A stretch of DNA of 64,000 nucleotides from Actinoplanes palleronii (GTDB taxonomy: Bacteria; Actinomycetota; Actinomycetes; Mycobacteriales; Micromonosporaceae), in contig NZ_BOMS01000093.1 in assembly GCF_016862315.1 (NCBI RefSeq), forward strand, positions 1-64,000, read 5' to 3'. The notes under the pieces were generated by a model. The model made no database searches. It was not told where the DNA came from and saw only the letters and a list, made by a program, of their open reading frames with translations. A program made the position numbers and the translations under genes. Shown piece by piece: positions 16,101-22,657 of this stretch (its first letter is position 1; every line of letters starts with the position of its first letter).

Positions 16101-18461
16101 GGCGAGCGCCGGGCCGTGCAGGTCGAGCAGGTGGGCGACCCGGGCGGCGGTGAGGTTGCGCAGCGTGCCGGTCAGCGCGTGCGCCTGGTCGAGGTCGGTG
16201 TCGTCGAACAGTTCCGGGTAGGCGCTCTCGCCGACCGCCGCGAACACCCCGATCCGGCGGCCACGGCGGCGCGGACCGGCGTACCCGGAGCGTTCCAAGG
16301 CCTCGTGTGCGAGTTCGAGCAGGATCCGGGCGTGCGGGTCGAGGTAGCGGGCCTCGGTCTCGCCGATCCCGAAGTAGCCGGCGTCGAACTGGGCCGGATC
16401 GGACAGGAACGCGCCATGACCGTCCCAGCCCGCGGCCCGGGTGACGCTGTCGCGGCCGGCGAGCAGGTTGGCCCAGAACTGTTCCGGGGTGTCGGCGTCC
16501 GGGAACCGGCAGGCCATCCCGATCACCGCCAGCTCTCCACCGCCCGGGCGCGCCACCGGGGCGGGCCGCTCGGCGGGGGCGGCCCCCGGGGTGAGCAGAC
16601 GGGCGGCCAGGGCCGGCACGGTGGCACAGTCCCGCAGGTCAGCTGGGTGCAGCGGGCGGCCGAACGCGTCCTCCAGCTCGGCGAGCACTTCCATGGCGGC
16701 CAGCGACGTCCCGCCGATCGCCAGGAACCGGTCGTCGGGACCGATCTGCTCCACGGGCAGGCTCAGCACCCGGGACCAGGCGGCGCGGATGAGCTGCTCG
16801 GCCTCGTGACGGGTGCGCGGAGGTCGTACCGAGGAAAGGGGTGACGGAGAGACCGCGGGCGTCTGGTCAAAAGCGGTCGCAACCGTCGCCAGCAGGTGGT
16901 CGCGAAGCCGGTTGCGGCGCAGCTTTCCGCTGGTGGTGCGGGCGAACGTGCCGCGCGGCACGACGTGGACCTCGACCCGGTCGTAGCCGAGCGCCTCGGC
17001 GACCCGGACCCGGGCGTGTTCGGCGGCGGCCGGCTCGTCGCGCACCGCCGGCGCGGAGAGAAAGACGGCCACGCGTTCGCCGCCGGTGCCCGGATCGGTC
17101 ACCCCGACCACCGCGACCGGACCGGCGCCCAGACCCGGGGTCGCCGCCACGAGCTGTTCCACATCGGTCGCGTGGAAGTTGCGGCCGTGGATGAACAGCA
17201 CGTCCTTGGCGCGACCGGAGACGCAGAGCCGACCGGCGCGCAGAAAACCGATGTCGCCGGTCCGCAGCCAGCCGTCCACCAGAGCATCCGCGGTCGCGGC
17301 CGGATCCCGGTGGTAGCCGCGCATCACGTTCGGGCCGCGCAGCTGAATGCCGCCGGTCAGGCCGTCCGCCACCGGATGGCCGGCGTCGTCGACGATCCGG
17401 ATCTCGCAGCCCGGCACCGGATGACCGACATCCATCAGCTCGACCGTGTCGTCCGACAACTCGGCGACCTCCACGGCGACACCCCGGGACAGCGCGGCAC
17501 GGCTGAGCCGGACCGGCTCGGCCAGCGAGAACATCGGCGGGAACGCGACCGCTACGGTCGCCTCGGCCAGCCCGTAGACCGGCTGCAACGCCCGCGGGTC
17601 GAGCCGGGCCCGCGCCAGCTTGTCCGCGAACGCCCGCCAGACCGCCGGCGCGATCGGCTCCGCGCCGACCATGACCAGGCGGACCCGGCTCAGATCCAGC
17701 TCGTCGAGGACCTCGTCGCGGACCCGGCGCACGGTCAGCGCGAGCGCGAAGTTCGCCGCGGTCAGCACGGTGGCCCGGTGCGCGTGCGCGGCCCGCAGCC
17801 ACACCTCGGGTCGCTTCGCGAAGGTCATCGGACTGATCCGGATCTGCCGGCACCGGACAAAAAGCGGCCCGAGATGGGTGCCGATCAGGCCCATGTCGTG
17901 GAAGTACGGCATCCAGGTCAGGATCACGTCGTCCGGTCCGGTGCCGGCCGCCCGGGAGGCCTGCTCCAGGTTCGCCACCAGGTTGCCGTGGGTGAGCTCG
18001 ACGCCCTTCGGCGCGCCGGTGCTCCCCGACGAGAACTGCAGGAACGCCAGGTCGTCAGGCCCGGCCGAGACCGGCTCGGTCAACGCCGGACCGTCCAGCA
18101 ACTGACCGATCGTGAACAGCCGCCCGCCGTCCGGTGCCAGATCGCCCGCCAGGGCCGGCTCACCCAGATGCCGCCAGACGGCCACGATCCGCTCCGGTTC
18201 CGGCGGCAACGGCACGGGTACGACCCCGGCCAGCACCGCACCCCAGAACAACGGCAGGAACTCCGCGCTGTCCTCGGCCACCAGGAGCAGGAAGTCACCC
18301 TGCGTGAGCCCGGCGGCGCGGAGTCCGCCGCCGACCCGCAGCGCGTCGGCATACAACTGCGCGTAGCCGGTGTGCCGCTCCGCACCGTCGCCGCCGACGT
18401 GCACCACCACCTGCTCGGGGGCGTGGGTGGCCGCACGGATCAGCACGTCGATCAGCGTCAT
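7122..18461 (-). CDS. hybrid megasynthase FAAL-ACP-KS-(dead AT)-KR-ACP-C-A-PCP-C-acyl-ACP-reductase
   Basis: One gene of about 3779 residues. FAAL adenylating domain 1-520 (LQFSSGSTGAPKGVELTHGN). ACP 555-624 (Ser about 586 in GGTSL). KS 641-1054 (Cys about 792 in DTACSSA, HGTGTAVGDP, KTNIGH). A shrunken AT-like region 1058-1355 has VTGLGVAAL where GHSxG is expected. KR 1531-1755 (ITGGAGAAGAAIA, SSVSS, YVAGN). ACP 1858-1928 (LGLDSL). C 1941-2367 (HHAAADG). A 2408-2907 (FTSGSTGRPKG, NLYGPTETT). PCP 2921-2988 (LGGDSI). C 3014-3388 (HHLVGDG). Reductase 3425-3779, collinear with cyanobacterial acyl-ACP reductase: TTGHAVTAASV, GVGSIGSSS, and Cys about 3729 in ASCQLESLL at the place of its catalytic Cys. 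The start is ATG 18461 behind GATAGGA; starts at 18470 and 18524 are possible. The expected product is a reduced lipo-aminoacyl compound. No PPTase, AT or thioesterase is nearby. Confidence 0.9.
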   Translation of the reverse strand: MTLIDVLIRAATHAPEQVVVHVGGDGAERHTGYAQLYADALRVGGGLRAAGLTQGDFLLLVAEDSAEFLPLFWGAVLAGVVPVPLPPEPERIVAVWRHLGEPALAGDLAPDGGRLFTIGQLLDGPALTEPVSAGPDDLAFLQFSSGSTGAPKGVELTHGNLVANLEQASRAAGTGPDDVILTWMPYFHDMGLIGTHLGPLFVRCRQIRISPMTFAKRPEVWLRAAHAHRATVLTAANFALALTVRRVRDEVLDELDLSRVRLVMVGAEPIAPAVWRAFADKLARARLDPRALQPVYGLAEATVAVAFPPMFSLAEPVRLSRAALSRGVAVEVAELSDDTVELMDVGHPVPGCEIRIVDDAGHPVADGLTGGIQLRGPNVMRGYHRDPAATADALVDGWLRTGDIGFLRAGRLCVSGRAKDVLFIHGRNFHATDVEQLVAATPGLGAGPVAVVGVTDPGTGGERVAVFLSAPAVRDEPAAAEHARVRVAEALGYDRVEVHVVPRGTFARTTSGKLRRNRLRDHLLATVATAFDQTPAVSPSPLSSVRPPRTRHEAEQLIRAAWSRVLSLPVEQIGPDDRFLAIGGTSLAAMEVLAELEDAFGRPLHPADLRDCATVPALAARLLTPGAAPAERPAPVARPGGGELAVIGMACRFPDADTPEQFWANLLAGRDSVTRAAGWDGHGAFLSDPAQFDAGYFGIGETEARYLDPHARILLELAHEALERSGYAGPRRRGRRIGVFAAVGESAYPELFDDTDLDQAHALTGTLRNLTAARVAHLLDLHGPALAVDTACSSALVALHLARRSLAAGDCDIAVVGGVNLNLTGTAHRLLAGAQALSPTGRCRAFDAGADGFVPGEGGAALVLTRLADATDDRVLAVVRGTAVNNDGRSLSLMAPNPLLQQQVISEAYAECGVDPAEVGYVEAHGTGTAVGDPIEARSLAHAFAPLPEGRVRLLGSVKTNIGHLLNAAGMPGLVKLVLSLQHGELPPSLHHRRPSPRFDLARAGFAVVTERRPWVGPRVGAINSFGFGGTNAHAILSAPDAVPAGPDAPAGAGARLLTLSARSAAGLRATADDLVAHLRAHPELRDAEVCATASTARDDGPYRIAVVADGDLADRLASAPTGPPVLRTARTFLLFSAPAPGQASHLYATTPAVRAAVDQLSAEVGPVAGRSLTSWFADPDAAAKPEVSGLVTVAFGIAVGDRLRTFGVRPDAVTGLGVAALAAAVFTGALRPAAAIRLAMPPESDGGEPGPARPVAPDVSVGGEPGTARIPLLDPATGDHVTLLDPARFAPGCQSDGDGAVARLVTAGHDLAVVIGAGIPAGRSSGAVVLVADEQLLTTAGEWWRLGGVLDRSELDRGTRRVALPTYPYQRRRYWVTDPRPPILSTVRWVDTPLVPPSSAPPTASVLRLDHGGPDAIATLPTLPRSGHLLVVTEDLYATGNPGETPSAAHAVWSGLLMALADENHNLGVRIIDVTSGTPDAVRRAAVDEEAQVPPAPGPAEIVAWRDGRRLTRTLNAVVSGEPLVLPPDGNYLITGGAGAAGAAIARHLARRGHPDLLLAGRSAEPVALLAELRGLGANAEYRRADISVEEDVATLVAGRSFDVVVHAAGVVRPGSLRAKTDSDLAAGLAAKVRGTDVLARAVLGDRQETDPTEITGVSGVSGPPQPQPQPQPQPQLQLPALPLVIALSSVSSVLPGLAGAVGDYVAGNAYLDAFAAAERAAGRRFVAVNLPALAGGGLAAGHGVGGDALALDLLPDLLWAAAGLDVAQVLVSLPEARTGGGARAAAALRGSPLVAARPEPSGLARALPEGMARVAVRTVSPAVAPTEGSGTTAGSSGIVAARGQAETGAAGRDGLASIIRELLAGALEREPGTIGTDEPFLTLGLDSLTAVDLVKELETRLGRTLSTTLFFEFRTVAELAGHLSGGETPAGAVAGPAFPLSPVQRAFHTNGRLYPEVPSYACVRQTLAGPIDVQRLAAAFADLEQRHPMLRVRLGAGGQHVEPASGGGWPTWFTVTDLRDPAADPATDLRGPVVDFRTDLRGSVGDRPTDLPGPVAELDAALRNRTFDLDREAPLRAVLAIAGPATAYLILVAHHAAADGYSLAILGDELWARYAGGEPAAAPVATFADHEALRVPPETADLRWWQTELTRYPALALPFDGDPGTDPEPPYAVHQVAIDAELSARLQQRARDAGVSLFHLLLAGYVRCLARWSGQDDIPVQVARAGRTARLADIDRMVGPFADTLPVLARIVPGEPAVALADRLRQAWLDSERHGSVATVDLARMLATGPAGPRTASPASFSFARFPGAGGTAAPVLATTAGTASAATRLGLVCFESHQTLHFSWNYPTALFHPATINRFAADHMAEIASLALPDEGAEPTAAEHPTESAPPAESAPPAPTAVIDRIREQSRRTPDATAVLADGQPFTYRDLDEASDRLAARLASHRAPRIGLITGPGFATVAGVVGILKASAAWVPLDPAHPPARLAGQLERAGVTVLVCDTTTAPLLNGFTLVNVEDDRPLVVTAGDRRQVRPRPAITLDGTKGKRPAVTTHPDDDAYVIFTSGSTGRPKGVAISQRAMANYLDWAITEFGYRAGDRLAQTASPCFDASVRQLLAPLLVGATVVCWGRDTVRDPAELVRRLVADRVTVWSSVPTLWEQLLSAAERQHADLSALRWVHVGGEELSPAHVRRWFDLVGPGQRVANLYGPTETTINATFQVIAERPGDDVRHLPIGRAVGGAIVEVVGVDGRVCAPGEVGELWIGGAGVAAGYLDDPEQTAAVFVERDGRRWYRSGDRAVCDRDGVLWFRGRLDDQVKLHGYRVEPGEVEAVLRGHPDVDRVAVRVDGKRLIAWVQARGAGVTGAELRSYAERFVPFYLVPARIEIVAELRLTATGKIDRTVLVAGAEPVRAAPVTATERLLARIWARQLDVPEVGRDDDFFALGGDSIGVLEMFAALEPECPILPRPTVIYQHRTVAALAAAIDAAQAASETGPAERAVAAGGTAAAPDNAEFSLTPSQRGFLLADAVGAESTWLAAPRLHGPIDRERLQQAVNTLVERHAMLRTVFRRHARPPVQRELSATARLTVEYVAAAEPGAEQAAIAAERAHRFDPARWPLVRLRLIQVGPEEHVLLLHAHHLVGDGYSVALLARELLTVYDQEELAPLRSSFRDYVGLLDGLAPESAPYDGLPLGRGTATATAGITLGAATVSRLRALAVAAGTTPMAPVLTAYHRALSRVLDRPDPAIGVAVTGRDHALPDLARIFGPCATAVAVRPGPPAGFRADLERMAAAVTEARTRSFVAPRGWQFFFTYLDFAALGPLRGRTLRLTWDDTDAEMTVPPGTDVLLAARPVNGGLRLTFRGRLPEATLTTLADHLRTDLESGTPLDDPGPGFDSGSGPGPATSATTRPASRPSGTTTATDRLDAALVGYLPAPAHLAALAGDLPPAVRDMLPTLSREAIRTALFPGNAPRLLETVDTPLGRSGFVCLPRFADELTATDLAPDAAAAADLAAGLGARTVSLAGMIPAHTGYGAAVTRLIRSDVQVTTGHAVTAASVVRTTFAAAGHSLAGRVLGVLGVGSIGSSSLALLLAQAGEPPAALVLCDLPSAAERLFALGADLRRNGYPGPIEIVTDGVGAIYRSDVIVAATSGGPGTLDVDRLRPGTILVDDSFPHCFDTTRALARMRARNDVLIVGGGLLDCGPSTRTMTAGLPISAHPGRLPGAIASCQLESLLHAVTPGLPLVGGPVTPEHAMAYQKALDLVGVVAAPLHLLGEVVG
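12279..12410 (-). repeat. four 33-bp (11-residue) tandem repeats inside the first condensation domain
   Basis: Units 12378-12410, 12345-12377, 12312-12344 and 12279-12311 encode TDLRDPAADPA, TDLRGPVVDFR, TDLRGSVGDRP and TDLPGPVAELD. Each starts exactly 33 bp after the last. They form an insertion in the N-terminal lobe of the C domain, ahead of the HHAAADG motif. Confidence 0.85.
13431..13466 (-). repeat. (CTGCGG)6 microsatellite inside the KR domain
   Basis: Six perfect hexamers, preceded by one variant CTGCAG, encode six Pro-Gln dipeptides on the minus strand. The tract falls in the KR domain just before the strand that carries SSVSS. Changes in copy number would keep the frame. Confidence 0.9.
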
Positions 18462-18512
18462 GATCAACATCCTATCGGCGCAGTTCAACCCGTCTATCTT
18501 TACTGTCCGTGA

Positions 18513-18522
18513 GGTTATAACC
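18513..18522 (-). promoter_or_regulatory. possible megasynthase promoter with TATAAC -10 in a GGTTATAACC palindrome
   Basis: On the minus strand TATAAC (18514-18519) lies about 50 bp upstream of the chosen ATG 18461. It is embedded in the 10-bp palindrome GGTTATAACC in an unusually AT-rich patch. I cannot pick a convincing -35. This placement also argues against the longer ATG at 18524 being the start. Confidence 0.35.
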
Positions 18523-18646
18523 ATGCATCAGCCTGCAAAAAGCGCTCATTCCGTCGGCCGGGAGGGGCAGATCGGACGTTCCGTGCATCACACTCCGCTA
18601 CCCCCATCCCCTTCCGCACCACCCGGAGCAGGTAGCCTCCCCGACC

Positions 18647-19123
18647 ATGCGTGGATCCACCATCGCAGCTGTCGCCACGTTTACCCTCCTGGCGATCACC
18701 GGCTGCGCAAACAGTGACGAGTCAGCTCCCGCCGCCACCGCGGCCGGGTCTGCGAACATGGCCGGTTTCGACAAGGGCACGGCGGGCGCCTGCACGGTGG
18801 CCGACCAGGCCACCCACGGCGAGGAAGGACGCGACCTGGACCTGGCTACCGCCAGGGACATCGTCACTTTCGGTAAGACCTCGAAGAGCACGATCATCAC
18901 CGCGGCCACCGAGGTGCTGAACAGTTCGGTGGCCAAGGCGCAGGCCGCGGCCGGCGAACCGAACGAGGCGGTCCTGACCGCCGAGGTCAGCTCCGCGATC
19001 CTGAAGGTCCAGACGGTCTGCAAGGACACCGAGGCCGTGAAGGCGAGCATCACCACGCCGTCCACGGTCAGCGACTCCGAGGACGCCACCCCCGGTACGG
19101 TCACCGACACCAAGGCCAACTGA
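18647..19123 (+). CDS. small secreted lipoprotein, 158 aa
   Basis: The N-terminus MRGSTIAAVATFTLLAITGC is a lipoprotein signal with lipobox AITGC, so the mature protein begins at Cys20 and is anchored to the outer face of the membrane. The mature part is Ala/Thr/Asp-rich with two further Cys (ACTVADQ and VCKDTEA, likely a disulfide) and a helical middle (KSTIITAATEVLNSSVAKAQ). The C-terminus is Ser/Thr/Asp-rich. No enzymatic motif is visible. It is divergent from the megasynthase with 185 bp between the start codons; a shared function is not evident. Confidence 0.75.
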   Translation: MRGSTIAAVATFTLLAITGCANSDESAPAATAAGSANMAGFDKGTAGACTVADQATHGEEGRDLDLATARDIVTFGKTSKSTIITAATEVLNSSVAKAQAAAGEPNEAVLTAEVSSAILKVQTVCKDTEAVKASITTPSTVSDSEDATPGTVTDTKAN

Positions 19124-19234
19124 ACCGGATTTCTGCCGCGGGCCGGGGACGCTGAACCATCAGCGATCCCGGCCTGATTCTTTTCGATCAGCCAACGCTT
19201 GCCTAGTTCTTATCGGTCAGCCAGCACCGCCCGG

Positions 19235-19534
19235 TCAACCAGCACTGGCCGGGCGCCACGGGTGCCCCGCCTCGGTCGGCTGCGCCCCCGCGACGACCTC
19301 GACGGCATAGGTGGGCCGTTCCCCCGGCCGCTCCCCCGCCACCGGCCCGAGATAACGGTGACCGGTCAGATGACACCAGGCCGGCAGGTCAAGCGGCGCC
19401 GCCGGATCCGTGGCGACCAGGTGCACCACCGCGCCCAGCGTCAGCGTCGCGATCAGCCGCCGCAGCTCGATCAGCAGCAGCACACAGCGCCGATCCCCGC
19501 CGTCGAGCACCACCGGCACCACGTCGATCTCCAC
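19235..19534 (-). CDS. TusA/SirA-like sulfurtransferase-family protein
   Basis: A 99-residue protein resembling the TusA fold: a first strand, then a Cys followed by a helix (RRCVLLLIELRRLIATLTLG), a strand with VVHLVATDPAAPLDLPAWCHLTG, and a closing strand. TusA proteins relay persulfide sulfur through the Cys near the first helix. Here it stands alone in the RRCVLL context instead of the usual CPxPxxxL, so the classical motif is only partly kept. The GTG start at 19534 is weakly supported. Its gene partners are not sulfur-metabolism genes, and its role is unknown. Confidence 0.55.
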   Translation of the reverse strand: MEIDVVPVVLDGGDRRCVLLLIELRRLIATLTLGAVVHLVATDPAAPLDLPAWCHLTGHRYLGPVAGERPGERPTYAVEVVAGAQPTEAGHPWRPASAG

Positions 19535-19668
19535 CCGCTCATCCCATCACATGCGAGATCCGGCTGAAGATTCCCAACTCCCGCCGCCCCTCAGCACCAC
19601 CGTTGCTAGCTTCAGGCAAATCGCGCATATAACTCATTGCGCAGCCGACCGCAACGGGTGGAGACGTC

Positions 19669-20604
19669 ATGCCGGCAGCACTCGAGGGGCACGGCACGCA
19701 AGCAGAGGAAATCGGGGTCCTCGGTGAGGCCGCCCTCGCCGACGGGGTCCGCGGCATCAGCCACGCGCCCTACAAGAGCGGTGTGATCGGCATCAACGAC
19801 GCGGCGAGCCCACAGGCCGGCCCCGGCGTGCAGGGTGTCGGCAAGGTCGGCGCGGGGGTGGTCGGCGAGAGCGAGCGCTGGCACGGGATCTACGGCAAGA
19901 CCGACAGCACCATCGGCGGCGCCGGGGTGATGGGCGAGGGCGCCGCCGGCGGCCCCGGCGTGCTCGGCAAGAGCCAGCACTGGCACGGCGTGTACGGCGA
20001 GACGTCGGCAGCCGGAACCACCGGCGCCGCCGCGGTCTGAGGCGAGAACAAAGCCGACGGCACCGGCGTCGTCGGCCACAGCGCCCACGGCACCGGCGTC
20101 TACGGCAAGAGCGACACCGGAGCGGCCGGCATCTTCGACGGCAAGCTCGAGGTGCGCGGCGACCTGGACGTGGCCGGCGACATCAAGCTGCTCGGCGGGG
20201 ACCTCGCCGAACTGTTCGCCAGCCGGACCGCCACCCACCCCGCCGAGCCCGGCACCGTGATGAGCCTCGACGAGAACGGCACGATCGCACCCAGCGCCGC
20301 CGCCTACGACAAGAAGGTCGTCGGCGTGATCGCCGGCGCCGGCAGCTACCGGCCCGGCGTGATCCTCGACGCCGGCTGCGGGGAGCAGGCCCGGCCCATC
20401 GCCATGGTCGGGAAGGCGTACTGCCGCGCGGACGCGTCCTACGCGCCGATCGAGGTCGGGGATCTGCTGACCGCCTCGCCCACCGAGGGACACGCGATGA
20501 AGGCGACCGACCCGTCCCGGGCGTTCGGCGCCGTGATCGGAAAGGCGATGGCCGCGTTGCCCGAGGGCACCGGGCTGCTGTCCATCGTTGTCACCCTGCG
20601 ATGA
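19669..20604 (+). pseudogene. GV-G-repeat protein with C-terminal autoprocessing-like domain, interrupted by in-frame TGA
   Basis: ATG 19669 (RBS GGTGGAG) opens a frame of 312 codons that is intact except for TGA at codon 124 (20038-20040). The same frame continues after it with GENKADGTGVVGHSAHGTGV. In the repeat the preceding residues normally run GVWGE/GVWGH, so the stop looks like a Trp TGG changed to TGA. The N-terminal part has short repeats (GVIGIN, GVQGVG, GVVGES, GIYGKT, GVMGEG, GVLGKS). The C-terminal about 150 residues (GDLAELFA..GTVMSLDENG..AMVGKAYCRAD..GDLLTASPTEGHAM) match the intact paralogue at 21632. It is the first gene of a three-gene set and overlaps the next start by 4 bp (ATGA). 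Confidence 0.8.
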
Positions 20605-21611
20605 ACCCTGCCAAGACCGGAGCGGCCGACATGGACGACACCTCGCTGTCTCAGAAGACCTCGTCGCGGCGCACGTTGCTGCTCGCCGCGGCCACCAGTG
20701 CCGGGCTCGTCCTCAGCGGCGGCATCACGGTCCGCGGCACCGCGGCTCACGCCGATGTCGCCGCCGCACCGGAGCTCGCCGTGCGAGGTGCCGTGCCGTC
20801 GCTCCGCACCGCGATCACCCAGTTGGGTCTCGAGGGTGTGCGGCCGCGCGGCATGCGCGCCGTCCTGGCCCAGGCGCACGTGCACACCGTCCGCGAACTC
20901 CTCGACCAGGCCCGGACCGCCAGGGAGCTGCCGCCGCAACTGCAGTTCCGGCTCCGCGGCTTCTCCGAGCACGCCTCGAACGACAAATGGATCCAGGGCG
21001 TGAACGACGAGGTCTTTCTGTCCGCGGTGGGCACCGACTCCAGCGACGTCACCCTCGACGCCGACGGAAAGCCGCGGGCTCGGACCATCATCACGCCGTC
21101 GTTCGGTGACGTCTCCGACGATTCGATCAGGAACGCGTGGCAGCAGAACCCACACGTACTGATGAGCTTCGACCTGCGGCATCCGGCCAACTGGCCCCGG
21201 GCGTTCGTGGTGACCCTGCTGCTCGTCGAAAAAGACGACGAGGACCTCGCCAACTCGTTCCGGGACGTCCTGGGAAAGGTCGGCGGCAAGATCAGAAGTG
21301 CCGCGGAAAGTGCGGCCGCCGCGGGCGCGAGCGCCATCGCGGGCGCGACGATCGGCACGGTTATCCCGGGCATCGGCACGGTCGTGGGCGCCGCGGTCGG
21401 CCCGCTGGCCGGGCCCGTGTACGACGGCCTCGTCACGGCGATCATGAACGGCCTCGCCAACGACGTCTTCTCGCCGCTACCCGTCGGGATCACGATCGAC
21501 GATCCCGGCCAGGTGCGCCGGCACACCGCCATCGGCAAACCTCAGGTCCTGGAGATCAAGGAGCTGGGAGCGCACTACACCATCGAATACGACTGGTTCC
21601 TGGCAAGCTGA
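20601..21611 (+). CDS. secreted protein with Tat-like signal and glycine-zipper segment
   Basis: A 336-residue protein. The start ATG 20601 overlaps the previous stop (ATGA); a second ATG at 20631 is also possible. The leader SSRRTLLLAAATSAGLVLSGG resembles a twin-arginine signal (paired Arg, hydrophobic core) and is followed by an Ala-rich cleavage region. The middle has a soluble beta-rich region (KPRARTIITPSFGDVSDDS, VLMSFDLRHPANWPRAFVV). A long hydrophobic Gly/Ala segment follows (AGASAIAGATIGTVIPGIG, VVGAAVGPLAG), as in membrane-inserting or pore-forming glycine zippers. It lies between two paralogous GV-G-repeat proteins, suggesting a joint extracellular role. I do not recognise the family. 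Confidence 0.7.
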   Translation: MNPAKTGAADMDDTSLSQKTSSRRTLLLAAATSAGLVLSGGITVRGTAAHADVAAAPELAVRGAVPSLRTAITQLGLEGVRPRGMRAVLAQAHVHTVRELLDQARTARELPPQLQFRLRGFSEHASNDKWIQGVNDEVFLSAVGTDSSDVTLDADGKPRARTIITPSFGDVSDDSIRNAWQQNPHVLMSFDLRHPANWPRAFVVTLLLVEKDDEDLANSFRDVLGKVGGKIRSAAESAAAAGASAIAGATIGTVIPGIGTVVGAAVGPLAGPVYDGLVTAIMNGLANDVFSPLPVGITIDDPGQVRRHTAIGKPQVLEIKELGAHYTIEYDWFLAS

Positions 21612-21631
21612 GAAGCAAGGACAAAATCATC

Positions 21632-22657
21632 ATGGGTACGGAGATCGAAGGCACCACCACCGAACCCGGGACCGCCGGCGTCAAGGGCACCAGTGACCGC
21701 TGGAACGGCGTGTTCGGGGTGAGCGTCGCACCGGGCCAGGCGGGCGTCGCCGGCGTCAACGAGAACACCACCGGCGGAACCGGCAACGGCATCTACGGCC
21801 GCGGATCCGGCCAGGGCGTCTGGGGGCACGGAGCCGTCCAGGCCGACGCGGTCGGTGTCTGCGGCGTCAGCGACCACAACGACGGCGTACGCGGCTACTC
21901 CTCGACCACCGCCAAGACCGGCGTGCTCGGGGTGCACCAGGGCGAAGGCGGCCGGGGCGTCGCCGGAGTCGCCGACAAGGGGCAGGGCGTCTCCGGGGTC
22001 AGCGTCACCTCACACGGCGTGTACGGCCGATCCGAGCAGAGCGAAGGCGTGCGCGGCGAATCCAACAACGCCCAGCACGGCGGCGTGGTCGGGGTCAGCC
22101 TGGCCGCCGGCGGCCACGGCGTCTACGGCACCTGCGACAACGGCACCGGGGTGATGGCCATCGTCAAGAAGGGCAACGCCCTCTACGCCAAGGCCGACGA
22201 GGGAACCGCCGCGACGTTCGACGGCGACGTCGTGATCACCGGCGATCTCCGGCTGGACGGCGCCGACTACGCCGAGTCGCTGACCGTCGCGGATCCAGCG
22301 GTCACCGCCGGCATGGTCGTCGTCATCGACGCCGAGGGCAGGATCCGCCCGTGTGTGACCGAATACGACACCCGGGTCGCCGGGGTCGTCTCCGGCGCCG
22401 GCGGCGTCAAGCCCGCCATCGTCCTGGACCGGCACGACGGCGGCGTACCGGTCGCCCTGATGGGCAAACTGTGGGTGCTGGCGGATGCCGCGTCCGGGCC
22501 GATCCGATGCGGGGACCTGCTGACCACGTCGTCGACACCGGGACACGCCCGCCGGGTCACCGATCCGGCCAGCGCCATCGGCGCCATGGTGGGCAAGGCG
22601 CTGACCGAACTCGACCACGGCACCGGGCTCGTCCGAGTGCTGGTGAGCGCGACCTAA
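21632..22657 (+). CDS. GV-G-repeat (beta-solenoid-like) protein, intact paralogue
   Basis: A 341-residue protein from ATG 21632, with AAGG about 11 nt upstream. There is no signal peptide. Residues about 10-185 are short imperfect repeats around a G[VI].G core (GVKGTS, GVFGVS, GVAGVN, GIYGRG, GVWGHG, GVCGVS, GVRGYS, GVLGVH, GVYGRS, GVVGVS). They probably form a beta-solenoid of the kind seen in tail-fibre or adhesin shafts. The C-terminal about 150 residues (DYAESLTVADPAVTAGMVVV, RVAGVVSGAGG, GPIRCGDLLTTSSTPGHA) are a compact beta domain often found at the end of such shafts. It is a paralogue of the gene at 19669 and keeps Trp (GVWGHG) where that one has TGA. Its 3' end overlaps the convergent gene by 4 bp. 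Confidence 0.8.
   Translation: MGTEIEGTTTEPGTAGVKGTSDRWNGVFGVSVAPGQAGVAGVNENTTGGTGNGIYGRGSGQGVWGHGAVQADAVGVCGVSDHNDGVRGYSSTTAKTGVLGVHQGEGGRGVAGVADKGQGVSGVSVTSHGVYGRSEQSEGVRGESNNAQHGGVVGVSLAAGGHGVYGTCDNGTGVMAIVKKGNALYAKADEGTAATFDGDVVITGDLRLDGADYAESLTVADPAVTAGMVVVIDAEGRIRPCVTEYDTRVAGVVSGAGGVKPAIVLDRHDGGVPVALMGKLWVLADAASGPIRCGDLLTTSSTPGHARRVTDPASAIGAMVGKALTELDHGTGLVRVLVSAT

Noticed and set aside
18462..18524. Longer megasynthase N-terminus from ATG 18524
   Set aside because: It would place the first 21 codons in AT-rich promoter-like DNA, and the FAAL domain similarity starts at MTLIDVLIRAATHAP; GATAGGA is well spaced for ATG 18461.
20038..20040. Selenocysteine (UGA recoding)
   Set aside because: The position corresponds to Trp in the repeat, no SECIS-like hairpin follows directly, and the family has no selenoproteins; a point mutation is simpler.
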